From contig CM035153.1 of the NCBI GenBank assembly GCA_020205615.1, positions 78,592,040 to 78,656,039 on the forward strand: a stretch of 64,000 bases of DNA. The letters run 5' to 3'. The notes below the pieces were generated by a model. It made no database searches. It worked only from the letters and a program-made list of their open reading frames with translations, and had not been told where the DNA came from. The stretch is from Panax quinquefolius. Taxonomy: Eukaryota > Streptophyta > Magnoliopsida > Apiales > Araliaceae. The position numbers and the translations under genes were made by a program. Every line of letters begins with the position of its first letter. Position 1 is the first letter of the stretch. Shown here one piece after another: positions 45,727 to 58,040 of this stretch.

Positions 45727-46896
45727 TTAAACAAATAACTCAGGGTAATTATTCATCATTTCAGCTTCGAGTTTCAACGTAGCCTCTTCGACATTGTGGT
45801 TTCCCCATATGACCTTCACGGAAGGTATCACCTTATTCTTGAGCACTTCTTCTTTCCTGTCAAATATCTGAATAGGAACCTCTTTATAATATAAATCCTT
45901 ATTGAACTATAACGGTTCATTCTCGATCACATGTTTGTAATCGAGTTTGTACGGTCGCAACACCGACACATGAAAAAGGTTGTGAACATGTTCTAATTCT
46001 GGAGGTAAAGCTACCTTGTAAGCTACTTCTCCCACTCTTCATATTACTTTGAACGGTCCAATGAACCTCGGGCTTAACTTTCCTTTCTTGCAAAAATAAA
46101 TTTTCCCCTTCCAAGGAGAAACTTTTAGGAAAACAAAATTTCCTACGTCAAATTCGCGATTCTATATGTGTTGATCATCATACTTCTTCTGTCTATCTTG
46201 AGCAACTACCAGTCTTTCTATGATGAGTTTGATAACTTCAGCGGTCTATTATACCATTTTTGATCCTAACATTTGATGTTCCCCAACTTCATCCCAACAT
46301 AGTGGAGTTCTGCATTTCCTGCCGTATAATGCCTCGTATGGTGGCATGCCAATGCTTGCGTGGTAATTGTTATTGTAGGTGAATTCTGCCAACGGTAGAT
46401 GATCATCCCAATTTCCTTTGAAATCTATGATGCATGCTCTAAGTATATCTTCTAACATCTGGATTGTTCGTTCTCTTTGACCATCGGTTTGCGAATGATA
46501 TGATGAACTCATCTTCAGTTGCGTTCCCATGCATTCTTGTAGTCTCTTCCAGAAGTTTGATGTGAATCTCAGATCTCTATCTGATACTACTGACACTGGA
46601 AATCCATGTCTTGAAATGATCTCCTTAACGTACAGTTTTGCCAGCTGATCAAGATTAAATCTAATCCTTATGGATAGAAAGTGTGCTGATTTCATTAGTC
46701 TATCAACTATGACCCATATCGCATTGTATCCTTTCTGAGCCGTTGGAAGACCTGCCACAAAATCCATTGTGATATGCTCCCACTTCCATTCCGGTATGTC
46801 CAACAGTTGAAGTAATCTGCTTGGTCTTTGAAGCTCAGCCTTCACTCTCTTACATGCTAAGCATTTTGGAACGCATTCTGCAACGTCTCTTTTCAT
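45727..46896 (-). pseudogene. Integrase and C-terminal chromodomain-like part of gypsy F
   Basis: The integrase core reads TMDFVAGLP, IVDRLMKSAHFL, VSDRDLRFTSNFW and TDGQRERTIQMLEDILR. All three catalytic acidic residues of the DDE type look intact (46896-46249). The N-terminal CLACKRVKAE gives the last part of the HHCC zinc site. Downstream, frame changes near 46250 and 46100 precede the tail VIPSVKVIWGNHNVEEATLKLEAEM, ending ELFV with a stop at 45729-45727. This is the chromo-like C-terminus of Tekay/Del chromoviruses, thought to direct integration into marked chromatin. It would insert the DNA copy. Broken by frameshifts. Confidence 0.85.
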
Positions 46897-47700
46897 ATTT
46901 GGCCATAAAAAATGTAGTCACAAATCTTGATACATTTTTGTACTTCCCCGATGGATCGAATATCTTGAGCTATGAGCTTCTGTCAAGATTTATTCTCTAA
47001 TATCCGGTACTGCTGGAACCCACATTCGTCCGTCGAATCTTAGCACTCGTTCATATCAACCGTGTACTTCACCTCCTTACCCTCGACCATACTTTCCTTT
47101 ATTTTTCTGCATTCTTCATCCTGCAATTGAGAATTCTTTATTTTGTCCACCAGAGTTGCACTAGATTCCATCTGGTACAATCTTTCATCACATTCTTTGG
47201 GAAATTGATTTCCAACTCTAGCCTTGCCATCGCTGAAATGAGCTGTTCCTGGTTGGTTAACAACATCAACTTTTCTTGGCCTTTCCTACTCAAGGCATCT
47301 GCAACCACATTGGCTTTTCCCGGATGATAAAAAATCTCACAATCATAATCTTTTATCGATTCCAACCATCTTCTTTGACACATGTTCAAGTCCTTTTGTG
47401 TGAAAATATACTTCAGACTTTAATGGTCTGTGTAGATCTCACACTTCTGTCCGTAGAGATAGTGTCTCTATATCTTCAGCGCAAATGCCACTGTCGCCAA
47501 CTCTAAGTCATGAGTCGGATACCCTTTCTCATAATCTTTCAATTGACTTGATGCATATGCAATGACTTTGCCGTTTTTCATAAGGACACAACCTAATCTT
47601 TTGTGTGAGGCATCACTATACACCACAAAATTTCCTGTATTATCTGGTAATGACAACACAGGTGCCACACTGAGCCACTTCTTTAATTCCGTAAAACTCT
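46897..47700 (-). pseudogene. RNase H and integrase N-terminal region of gypsy F
   Basis: RNase H signature [20 protein letters not shown] and [16 protein letters not shown] (47668-47468). The Lys of TDHKSLKY has become a stop near 47420. The tether follows in 47389-47138 ([30 protein letters not shown]). The integrase zinc region near 46960-46897 is partly degraded. RNase H would remove the RNA template. Confidence 0.82.
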
Positions 47701-48695
47701 CTTAATATTTTTTCGTCCAAACAAATTTTATATATTTTCTCGTCAAATTTGTCAACGAAGTGGCAATCTTGAAAAAATCCTGAATAAATCGTCTATAATA
47801 ACCTGCCAATCCCAAGAAACTTCTCACTTCTGATGGAGTTCTTGGTTGTTCCCTATTTATCACAGCTTCAACTTTTGATGGATCCACTGAAATTCCATCT
47901 TTGTCAATTACATGCCCAAGAAATTGTACACGTTCCAGCCAAAATTCACATTTAGAGAATTTTTCATACAACATTTCTTTTCTTAGCATCTCTAGCGTCA
48001 GACGTAAGTGTTCCACATGTTCTTCTTTAGATTTGGAGTACACCAAAATATCATCGATGAATACCACCACAAACTTATCTAAAAATGGTTTAAACACCCT
48101 ATTCATCAAATCCATGAATGCAGTAGGGGTGTTTGTCAAACCAAAATACATTACTAGAAACTCATAATGTCCATACTGAGTTCGGAATGCCGTTTTCGGT
48201 ACATCTTCCTTCCTTACTTTCAATTGGTGATATCCACTTCTCAAATCTATTTTCGAGAAATATCTAGCACCCTTCAACTGATCAAACAAGTCATCTATTC
48301 TTGGCAACGGATACTTGTTTTTTTAATAATGCCTTTGTTTAATTCCCTATAATCAATGCAAAGACACATTGACCCATCTTTCTTCTTCACGAATAACACC
48401 GGCGCTCGCCACGGTGATACACTAGGCTGAATATATTTCTTATCTAGCAGTTCTTGCAATTGCACCAACAATTCCTTCATCTCTACCGGAGCCATTCTGT
48501 ATGGGGCCTTCGATATTGGAGCAGTTCCTGGCACTAAGTCCATCATGAACTCGATCTCTCTATCAGGCGGGAGTCTTGGCAAATATTTCGGAAGCACGTC
48601 CAGAAAATCCCTAACCACTGGTATTTCATCCAGTTTCACACCCTTCTTCTTCTGAGTATCGACTATGTGAGCTAAGTATCCTACATAACCTTGAA
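47701..48695 (-). pseudogene. Reverse transcriptase of gypsy F, 5' truncated
   Basis: Begins inside the protease-RT linker ([17 protein letters not shown] at the 48690 end). It continues with [22 protein letters not shown] and [16 protein letters not shown] to 48295. A frameshift leads into the RT core (48307-47702) with [21 protein letters not shown], the intact active site [11 protein letters not shown] and the thumb block [14 protein letters not shown]. Sequence upstream of the linker (protease, Gag, 5' LTR) is absent. At 48695 the strand of the coding changes to gypsy E. Confidence 0.88.
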
Positions 48696-48843
48696 TTCTC
48701 GGTCTACCCCCAGAACGTGAAGTTGAATTCTTTATTGATCTTGAACCAGGTATAAAGCCTATTTCTAAAACCCCATATCAAATGGCTCCTATTGAACTTC
48801 AGGAGTTAAAAGTCCAACTACAGGAATTGTTAGATATCGGTTT
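48696..48843 (+). pseudogene. RT N-terminal linker of gypsy E
   Basis: [23 protein letters not shown] and [23 protein letters not shown] match the segment just before the RT fingers. The reading continues after D2 with [12 protein letters not shown] at 51857. Confidence 0.85.
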
Positions 48844-49539
48844 TGTGATGCCCCCAAAACAGGTATACATCACCCATCTTGGGTCGCCAGATACAACTGT
48901 TGGGTAATATACGACAAAGCATAGCTGAGAGTTTAAACAAGAATATTGCCTTCTAGACAATATCCACTCTCAATGGAGTCCTCATTACAATTATTATCAC
49001 ACTATTTCACAGAATAGTGAGGACTACTAAAACAACCATTTGGACCGTCGATCCATTCCCCGACTCGTCCCAGCTATATTCTCATTTCCTGAAGAGAACA
49101 GTGAAAGAAAAGGGTGAGCTCAACTAGCCCAGTAAGAAATATTATGACTAAGATAATGCAAAATAAATTTTCCTTAGCCTTCAACAGTATAACAACTGAT
49201 AGAATATAATAGACAACAAGTTTTAAATCAACAACTGCAGTGGAATAAGCAATCCATTAGAAGAATCAAGTAGAGCATGATATCTACTATCTTCTATGAT
49301 TTAAAAGTTTATCATCAATTTTTTCCCTGTAATACCCATTAACAACTCTTTATTATACCCAAGACAAATAGAACTTTCATCACCTGTCTTCACCTGAACC
49401 ACCAAAGATTTTAGTTAAATTCACAATTCATGTTTATAATAATGTGAATCAAAAAATTCTCCTTGCCACAAAGGTTTAATAGAACGTTTACTCAATATCC
49501 TTACCCCAAAGGCTAAAGATATTCAAATGTAATAACAAT

Positions 49540-49950
49540 GATCATACCAATCAGTTGTCTAGAGTTGCACCACGGGCCAAAGATATTCAACTATAAAACT
49601 AATGGTCATGATCATACCAATCAATTCTCTGTCAGTGTACTACGGCCAAAGACATTCAACTATTAACTAATGGTCACGATCCTGCCAATCACATCATCGA
49701 ATTATCCAGGCACTACAGGCCAAGGATATTTGTTATTATCACCAGTGGTCATGATCAACAGTTCATCCTTGCACGTAAGCCAAAGATTTACAACTGTAAA
49801 ACCAATAATCAACAGTCTATCTTTGCACGTAAGCCAAAGATATACAATTGAAAAACCAATAATCAACAGTCCATCTTTGCACGTAACCCAAAGATATACA
49901 ACTGTAAAACTAATAATCAAAAATCCATCTATGCACGTAAGACAAAGATG
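49540..49950 (-). repeat. Tandem hairpin repeat in D2
   Basis: Units with CATCTTTGCACGTAAGCCAAAGATAT separated by AACTGTAAAACCAATAATCAACAG-like text; counterpart of 41180-41640. The ORFs here (49670-49951 plus, 49986-49702 minus) arise from the repeat. Confidence 0.85.
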
Positions 49951-50154
49951 ACTTTCATCACAATATAAGCATGAGGATGATGACAATGATATAAGAATTA
50001 ATCAAACGAAATCAAGGATAAATATAAAAGACTTTAAATTTATACAGAGTTTAAAAATATCCAAATTGTCAACATGATACTGCTTCGTGGAGTAAAATTT
50101 AAGAATAATATTCATGTACCAAAAATAATTTGGACATAAAAGAAATATATTTTT

Positions 50155-50400
50155 CGGATAAATAGTACCCCGTGAATAGTACCCCATGAATAGTACTTCG
50201 AGAATAGTACCTCGTGAATAGTAACCCGGCATGAAAAATACCCCAAATACCTGAGTGAATAATATTCGGGTGAATAGTAACCCGTGAATAGTGACTCGTG
50301 AATAGTACTCCGACACAAAAAGTGCCCCGAATACCTGAGTGAATAATACTAGAGTGAATAGTAACTGGGTGAATAGTAATCCATTAATAGTAACTAATAA
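50155..50400 (-). repeat. GTGAATAGTACCC minisatellite in D2
   Basis: About fifteen copies of a 12-14 base word GTGAATAGTACC, partly grouped in a higher unit of about 110 bases (ACAAAAAGTGCCCCGAATACC and its variant). No counterpart seen in D1. The 171-codon ORF at 50517-50002 is a product of the repeat. Confidence 0.88.
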
Positions 50401-51856
50401 AAAAATACCAATGAAAATGATATTCCACGATGAGTACAAAAGAAATGATATCTCATACAAGTATAGTAGAATATACGAAATTGCAAATGGATTTTCACCC
50501 GTCATGTGGTAATCCATGTAGACAGATCATTTCCACAATTTAATAAAGAATGAATACGAAGGATCATTCACCATGCATTGATACTCACATGATGGTTATT
50601 CAATAGAATAATAAAGAATAGAATAACAGAAGAGTTCATAATGAATGTGGTAGTCTGCGTAGACAGGTTATTCCAACAAAATAATAAAGAATGAAATAAC
50701 AGAAGAATTCACCATACATGCGGTAGTCCGCGTAGACAGGTTATTCACCATACAGAAGAAATTAGTCCTGTAAGTATTATCAATCTTGCACCAACTCCCC
50801 TAATAGTAAATCATGTGAATCAATAGTAAATCATGTGACTCAATAGTTCTAAACATGTGAAAAAATTAATTACAGTATAGTAGCTTCAACTATACCTCCA
50901 TTTTTAACTTAGTCATGCAAGTATTATCAAACTTGTACCAATTCCCCTAATAGTAAATCATGTGAATCGATAGTACACACATGTGAACACATAGTTATAA
51001 GCATATGAATTAATAACAATTAATTGCTCATTTATCCGGTGAATTACCCGATTGATCAATATAACCTCCAGACATCAATTATTAACGAAATAGATGTTGA
51101 TTTCCACTAACACTAATAATTCCCACACAATGGAACTATTAATTTCATCTTTAATCAACACGGACTTATTTATAGTTAATATTATAACTCACAATATTTA
51201 ACAACCAGGTCGTTTCCAGGAAAGAGGGAGTTTTCCGATAAGGATTTCTCCTTATTGGGGCGCAATTGGGTGACCAAACCTCTCCTTGACAGAACTTCTA
51301 GACATTGTCAATATTGAAAATAATAATATGAATAACTTTATTGTCTCAATTATTGATTTAATAATATAAAATATTATGCAGATGATACTATGACAATAAT
51401 TGAAACAATAATATGAGAGATATGATGCAACAATTACTATAACAATAATTGAGAATAATTGAGTGAATTCTCACGTAAGCATCAATAATCAATAATGTGT
51501 GCTACTATGCAACCACACATATTACTGTACTTTTACTACCGAGTAGTTCAACAGTTTTAACGGTAACACTTTCGCCGTTATTTTTATAAAAAGATAATTA
51601 CATCATTTTTTAACTACGACTATACTTCCGTTGTGGGGTCCACCAAATGATCACGGTAGTAAATGCATTTAATAATTCCTGTTAAAATGAATATTCCCCG
51701 ACCAATCGAATATTATATAAGAACTTGCATATTTTGTAAAATTTATAAATACAACCCACAACTATAACACTATCTCAAATCCACACCATAATATTCAAAA
51801 AAAATATTTCGAGAAAATTAAATCATTATTCATAAAATTTGGGGTCTCACAGGTTT

Positions 51857-53507
51857 CATTCATCGTAGTACATCTCCTTGGGGTGCTCCTATTTTATTTG
51901 TAAAGAAGAAAGATGGGAGTATGCGACTTTGTATTGACTACCGGGAATTGAACCATGCCACCATCAAGAATAGGTATCCTCTACCTCGCATTGATGACCT
52001 GTTCGACCAGGTGCAAGGAGCACAATTCTTTTCAAAGATCGATCTTCGTTCTAGATATCATCAGCTGAAGATTAAAACTAAGGATATTCCGAAGACTACA
52101 TTCAGAACTCGGTACGGGCATTATAAATTCTTAGTCATGTCTTTTGGATTGACTAATGCTCCTGCTACTTTTATGGATATGATGAATCGTGTGTTCAAAG
52201 AATATTTGGATCAGTTCGTTGTTGTCTTTATTGATCACATCATCTATTCCAAAAGTCGTGAGGATAATGAGCACCATTTGGAGCTGGTACTTCAAAGGCT
52301 TCGTGACAATAAGCTATATGTCAAGCTGAAGAAATGCGAGTTCTAGCTTAAGAAATAAGCATTCCTTGGGCACGTGGTGTCAAAACATGGAATATCTGTT
52401 GACCCGACGAAGATTGAAGCAATCCAAATTTGGGAGCAGCCGAAGTCGGTGACCGAAGTACGTAGCTTTCTGGGCTTAGTTGGTCATTATCGGAGATTCG
52501 TGGAAGGATTTTCTAGAATCGCTACTCTGTTAACTCAGCTGACTCGGAAAGATAAAAAATTCGTATGGAGCGAGGAATGCGAGAAGAGTTTCCAAGTGCT
52601 TAAGAGGAGACTCATTTCAGCACCTGTTCTAACAATACCATCATGTTCAGATGGATTTGTTATCTACAACGATGCTTCAGGCAAAGGTTTAGGATGTATT
52701 CTCATGCAATATGGGAAAGTCATAACCTATGCCTCACGACCACTCAATGAATATGAGAGGAATTATCCTACTCATGATTTGGAGTTGGTAGCAGTGGTTT
52801 TTGCATTGAAAATCTGGAGACACTACCTGTATGGGGAGAAAGTGGAGATTTATACGGATCATAAAGCCTCAAATATTTCTTCACCCAAAAGGAACTCAAT
52901 ATGGGGCAACGATGTTGGCTCGAGCTGTTGAAAGATTATAACCATAGCATTTAATATCATCCTGGAAAAGCAAAATTTGTAGCTGACGCATTTTGTAGAA
53001 GATCGTATGCAGGTACGAGTGCAATGTTGTTAACACAAAGACCCATTTTGTACGACTTACAAAGAATGGAGATAGAGTTAAAGTCTCCAAGTACCCACGT
53101 GATGATATCAAACATACGAGTAGAACCAACTTTAATCAATAAAGTTAAAGCTTCTCAAGCCACAGACCCAGAGATGATACGTATGAAGAAGAAACTACAA
53201 GAAGGTGTTATTCCATATGCAAGAATCGATGAAGAAGGAATACTTCAAGTCAACTCCGGAATTTTCATTCCTAATGATTCTAAATTGAAGCATAGAATCA
53301 TGATGGAGGCACACAACACACCGTTTGCAGTCCATCCTGGGAGTACCAAAATGTATCATGATCTTCGACATACATTTTGGTGGAGCAATATGAAGAAAGA
53401 GATCGCGGAGTTTATCTCGAGGTGTTTAACTTATCAACGTGTAAAGGCGGAGCATCAAGTGCCAAAGGGTCCATTGCAACCACTTGAGATTCCGAAATGG
53501 AAGTGGG
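51857..53507 (+). pseudogene. RT, RNase H and integrase zinc region of gypsy E
   Basis: [58 protein letters not shown]. The active site reads [10 protein letters not shown], where the family has FIDDILIYSK, so the second catalytic Asp is His and one residue is lost. Two stops follow near 52345-52360. The RNase H part (52374-52931) has [14 protein letters not shown] and [15 protein letters not shown], then a frameshift after YTDHK. The integrase N-terminal domain (53024-53507) has HPGSTKMYHDLR, FWWSNMKKEIAEF and CLTYQ, with the last zinc Cys changed to Tyr. Interrupted at 53507 by copia 2. Confidence 0.88.
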
Positions 53508-55027
53508 TGTTAGGTTTGTAATATTCATGAACGCAATTAAATTGCACAAATTAAGCGAAAGCATGGAAAGTCAGAGTTTTAAAATTTTACAAACTATATA
53601 CCCGGATCATCCTTTATGCACAATTATTAATTAAATGAAAAGATAAAGAATAAGAATCATACCTTTGAAGATCCGAGCTTCCTCAGGTACAAGTTCACAT
53701 CCAATCCTTTTCGCGTTCAACTTGAATCCATCGAGTTTGGTTCCTTCCTTTGATCAACGTTAGCCACCCAAGTGTTTGGCCTCTAGACGTGATCCACCAA
53801 GGAAGAAGAAAGATTCAAGAAGATGGGTATTTGATAAAACCCTAGTTTTTCTATCTCTCATAGAAAAAGAGCGAACTTTCCAATAATTGGAATGATGTCT
53901 CATCATATCTGATATAAGATTCCTCTTATAAATATATCAGTTAACCCTTCTAATCTAATTAGAAAATAGGGTATTATTTAATTAATTAAATTCCTTTAAT
54001 TAATTAAGCTCCCTAATCTTAAAAGAACCTTTGAGTAATATGATTGACTTTTAGTAAATAGTTAATGTAGCTTTGAGTAAAAGAACCTTTGAACCTTTAA
54101 GCTCCTTATCATCAAACATGATTGACTTTCCAGATAATATAGATTTCAACATTAATCATAAAAGAACCTTTGAGTAAATAGTTACTGTACAATTCAATCT
54201 TTCCACCATACAATGTCCCAATTAAATATAAGACATGGAATTATTGTCAAGTCTTATTTTATTTAATTATATGTATTTTGACACTTAAATGCACAACTCC
54301 AAATAATGCAAATTAAAAACTCCTTTCTAATTCCATTCTTCCTTGGCCAAGGACTATTGGGTTGTCATTTATCGAATCACATAGGATATTTCTCTTCTTT
54401 TACTAGAAGCGGTAGATTCTTTATTGATCATACATTATCTCCATGTACAACTTCTTATACTCAAGCATACCCTTTGATATACCCTAAGGGTCTTAAGGAA
54501 TAAGTCAAAGTATAATTCATCATACACAAGATACTATGATGATCTCAAGTCCAAGGATCACTTGTACTAATATCACTACAGGAATTCTTATTGACAGGAA
54601 AGTAAAACTCAATTAGGTATTCCTTAGCGAGCCACATTCGGTGAACTTATTCTCTAATAAGCACCTACATACTTGCTTTAGTATCTCCACACAAATGATC
54701 ATGAGATCAATCATCCTCATCCAATGAGCAAGCAACTTATGTACCAATCTATCCAGATTTACTAATCCCTAATTTAGTAATCCAACTATTGGAAACTATT
54801 TTAGTTTTAAGCTTTCTAAGAATTTAGATCTCATTAGAATGATCATCATCATTATTCTCAAATCATTGCTTAAAACTATGTGTTTATCACATATTATAAA
54901 ACACCATCATGTAGATAATTAAAAGCCTTTAATAAATTAATATTTTTTTATTAATAAATGAATAAGATTGTTACAAAGTATATGCTTTATCATCAAACAT
55001 GATTGGCTTGTGTGCATACTACTTTCA
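53508..55027 (-). repeat. 3' LTR of copia 2, internally deleted
   Basis: 1520 bp against about 1860 bp for the partner. Plus strand TGTTAGGTTTG to CTACTTTCA. A block equivalent to about 60650-61085 is missing and replaced by a patchwork at 54018-54130. Confidence 0.92.
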
Positions 55028-55038
55028 ATCTCCCACTT

Positions 55039-57300
55039 GCACTAAAGCCAATCACTATGGTATCTTATATTGTTCTTCTCTAAGTAACGATTATCCTATT
55101 GTTGGATAAGCTTTAGTTAATGGATATGTAATGTTTTTCTTGAGAGTCCACTATCTCTATAGTGATTTCCCATCTTTCAATGATTCCTATAATCAAATGA
55201 AAGTGCCACAACACATGTTTAGATCCAAGATGAGACTTAGGAACTATTCCTAGTTCTGTAATGAACTTTTATCCAAACAATCAACTTGTAGCTTCATTTA
55301 CAGCTATATACTTTGTATTTATCACTAAACTAGCAACTATTTGCTATTTGAAACCTTTCCAATTCACCGCACCACCGTTTAAGGTAACACTTTACCTTAA
55401 ATTGGATTTTCCGTTGTCGTGGGTTGTTTGAAAAAACTTGAGTCTGTTAAGCCCTCTAGTTTTAATTTAGACCCACCATTAATATGATCACATCCTTAGT
55501 GTTGGTTAAGTACTTTAAGATGTTTTTCACTGACTCATAGTGAACTTCTCCAGAATATGACTGATCAACATCAGGTCCCGTACATTTCATTACATACATG
55601 ATAGTTACTCATGCGATCTCTCTTTTATGAGTCTATGGGGACTATTAAGAGAGATACACTCCAGGGCTCATCAACATGAGAATTCCCATGGAGTTTTTCA
55701 TGCTAAACGACTTTAGCATCAAATGAATATACGTTTCTTGGGTTAAGTCGAGCATCCTTTTAAATCTACCTATATAGATTTTTATCCCCAATTAAGATAC
55801 TCTTCCCAAATCATAAATTAAGGAATATTTAGACAACTTTATTTTTACTGATTATAGCATTGGTATGTCATTCCTTATCCGTAGTATATCAATATATAAT
55901 ACTAGAAATGTCACGACGCTCACACTAACTCTTTTGTACACACTAGGTTCATTCTTATGTGTGATAAAATCAAACTCTTTTGATTTGTTTCATCAAAACG
56001 AATGTTCTAATTTTGAGAAGCTTGCTTCAATCCATTTCTCTGAGTTTCTACAACTCTTACCTCATCATATATAACGGGATCATCATCTTCTATGATGTGT
56101 ACCTCATCATCATCATCATCATCTATGATGAATCCATACCTCCTAGGTATCTTCGGTATTATTCTAGATTTATGATTCAGTTGTGGTATAATAGTTTTAT
56201 CTATAGGTTCCTCTTATTTCACTTATAGTATTTTGTGGTTCTAGAACTCTTCAAGATTCTGTTATCCACCCACTAGTCCCTTCAATGATAAACACCTTTA
56301 TCTTAGAAGGTAGCGTGTTTCGCAACAAACACCTTTTGCTAAGTAGGATTATAGAACATATACCCTAAACATACTTTAGGATGTCCCACAAATCGGCACT
56401 TGTCAAATCTTGTCCCAAGCTTTTCCTTTGAAACTTTTTCACATAAGTTGGACAACCCCTTATCTTAACATACTTAAGATTAGGAATCCTCCCTGTCCAT
56501 AACTTTTATGGAGTCTTAGGGCCGGATTTTGATGTTACCTTTTTCTTAGATATGCAACCATTTCTAGGACATTATCCCAGAAGGATACTGGAATGTCGGT
56601 AAAATCATTGTGGACTGCATCATGTCCAATAAGGTATAATTTTTCCTTTTAGATACATCAATCAATTATTGCATATCGGAAGGTGTCCATTATGAGAAAA
56701 CCATTTGAGATGATCTAGAAACTTATTTCACATGTATTTATTCCTTGATCAAATCAAAGAATCTTAAGACTTTGCCAATTTGTTTCACTTCTGAATTCTT
56801 TGAACCTTTCAAATAATTCACAATTGTATATCAGCAAATACACACATTCAACTCTTTAAATGATCATCTCCTTTTCTTATACTAATTTATTCGATATGAA
56901 AAATTATTTTCACGTAAGTCAAGTATACTAAATCCATTAAGTAATATTTCAGTTCTATACAAAACATTATTATTATAAATAGAACAACAATTGTTCTTAA
57001 ATATAATACCAAAAAATTTTGTTATCGAAGAACAAAATGAAAATAATGTTTCTAACGAGAACTGGAATACAATAACAATTTATTGACTTAATAGACTTGC
57101 CCGTAGGCAATGCTAAACAATAAGTTCTTATGGCTAATGTAGCAACCTTTGCTTCATTTACCAGACATAGGATTTCTTATCCTTTGTTTAGCTTTCTACT
57201 TACCGCTTGGGTCCTTCATAAATCTATATTTATGATAACTAAAGTCGGTATCCAATACCCAAGTAGAACCTTGACTTAAAGAAAATTTATTTTAATCATG
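55039..57300 (-). pseudogene. Pol remnant of copia 2
   Basis: The mirror of 27091-29200 with the same order: the RNase H end beside the polypurine tract, RT pieces near 55700, an Asp-rich GAT run near 56105, integrase pieces near 56400-56600. The protease entry STWVLDTDF lies near 57270-57245. The protease again has DTD where the family has DTG. No long open frame. Confidence 0.7.
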
Positions 57301-58040
57301 AACAAAATTTTATTTGTAAGCTGAAACTTCACTAAGCTTCTTACGGTTAGCCTCGCAAGATGCTTCTCGCAGATTTCTTTCCAAAGGTGTCCGGCTTATT
57401 GCGGTGGAAGCAAACTCCTTTGCTATCCGTATCAGTTTTGTTCTTATTATCCTTTATTTTTGCCTTTTCTATTTACCTTCTTAGAATCGTTATTCTTTTC
57501 AAAAGATCTTTTAGCCCCTACCAGTAAGACATGGTCTTTATTGGTTGGAAAGTGACTTTCAATATTTTTCAACATGTTAAGCAAATCAGCGAAGCTGATA
57601 TCTAGATTGTTCATATGAAAAATTCACAACAATTGTGAAAGGAGTCCGGGAGTGAGTGTAAGATCAAATCTGGGCTCAACTCTCCATCCATGACAAAACA
57701 CGTTGTCCTAATTGATCAATTAAATTGATTATATTAAGGACATGTGTTTATACTGTAGTGTCATTGGTCATTCTGGATCGAAAGAGCTCCTTAGATATCT
57801 GATATCTATTAGTCCTACTTTCCTCACCATTAACTACTTGACGTACAGGAGTATAGTAGGAGCATCCATAGTTTCATGCTGACGCTGAAGCTCGTTACTC
57901 ATGGATGCGAGCATGATGCATTGAGCCAATTGTACATCATCTTGCCACTTTCTTAAAGTAGTAATCTCTTCCTCAGAGGCATTGTCTGCAACCATTGCAG
58001 GGATAGGCATAATAAGGACGTAAGATAGCTTTTCAGTCAT
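57301..58040 (-). pseudogene. Gag of copia 2
   Basis: Start at ATG 58040-58038 (MTEKLSYVLIMPIPAMVADNASEEE). The core to 57834 has TLRKWQDDVQLAQ, SNELQRQHETMDA. The frame then closes, with later pieces in other frames. The zinc knuckle near 57400 reads CFHRNKP, with the second Cys changed to Arg and a shift behind it. Less interrupted at the N-terminus than the copy at 26368. Confidence 0.78.

Larger units (their letters stand above)
48844..51851 (-). repeat. Solo LTR D2 (3.0 kb, inverted) with target duplication GGTTT
   Basis: The plus strand starts TGTGATGCCCCC and ends GGGGTCTCACA, flanked by GGTTT at 48839-48843 and 51852-51856. It is the reverse-complement counterpart of D1, shorter by about 760 bases, and has lost the TATA box segment. 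Removing it rejoins the RT frame of gypsy E exactly. Confidence 0.93.

Noticed and set aside
46914..47506. Plus-strand ORFs over gypsy F
   Set aside because: Shadows of the RNase H and integrase frames on the minus strand.
49670..49986. Overlapping ORFs of about 94 codons on both strands with internal repeats
   Set aside because: Produced by the tandem hairpin repeat in solo LTR D2; no independent coding signal.
50002..50517. A 171-codon minus-strand ORF with repeated YYSRGTIHG-like text
   Set aside because: It is created by the GTGAATAGTACCC minisatellite and is absent from the sister LTR.
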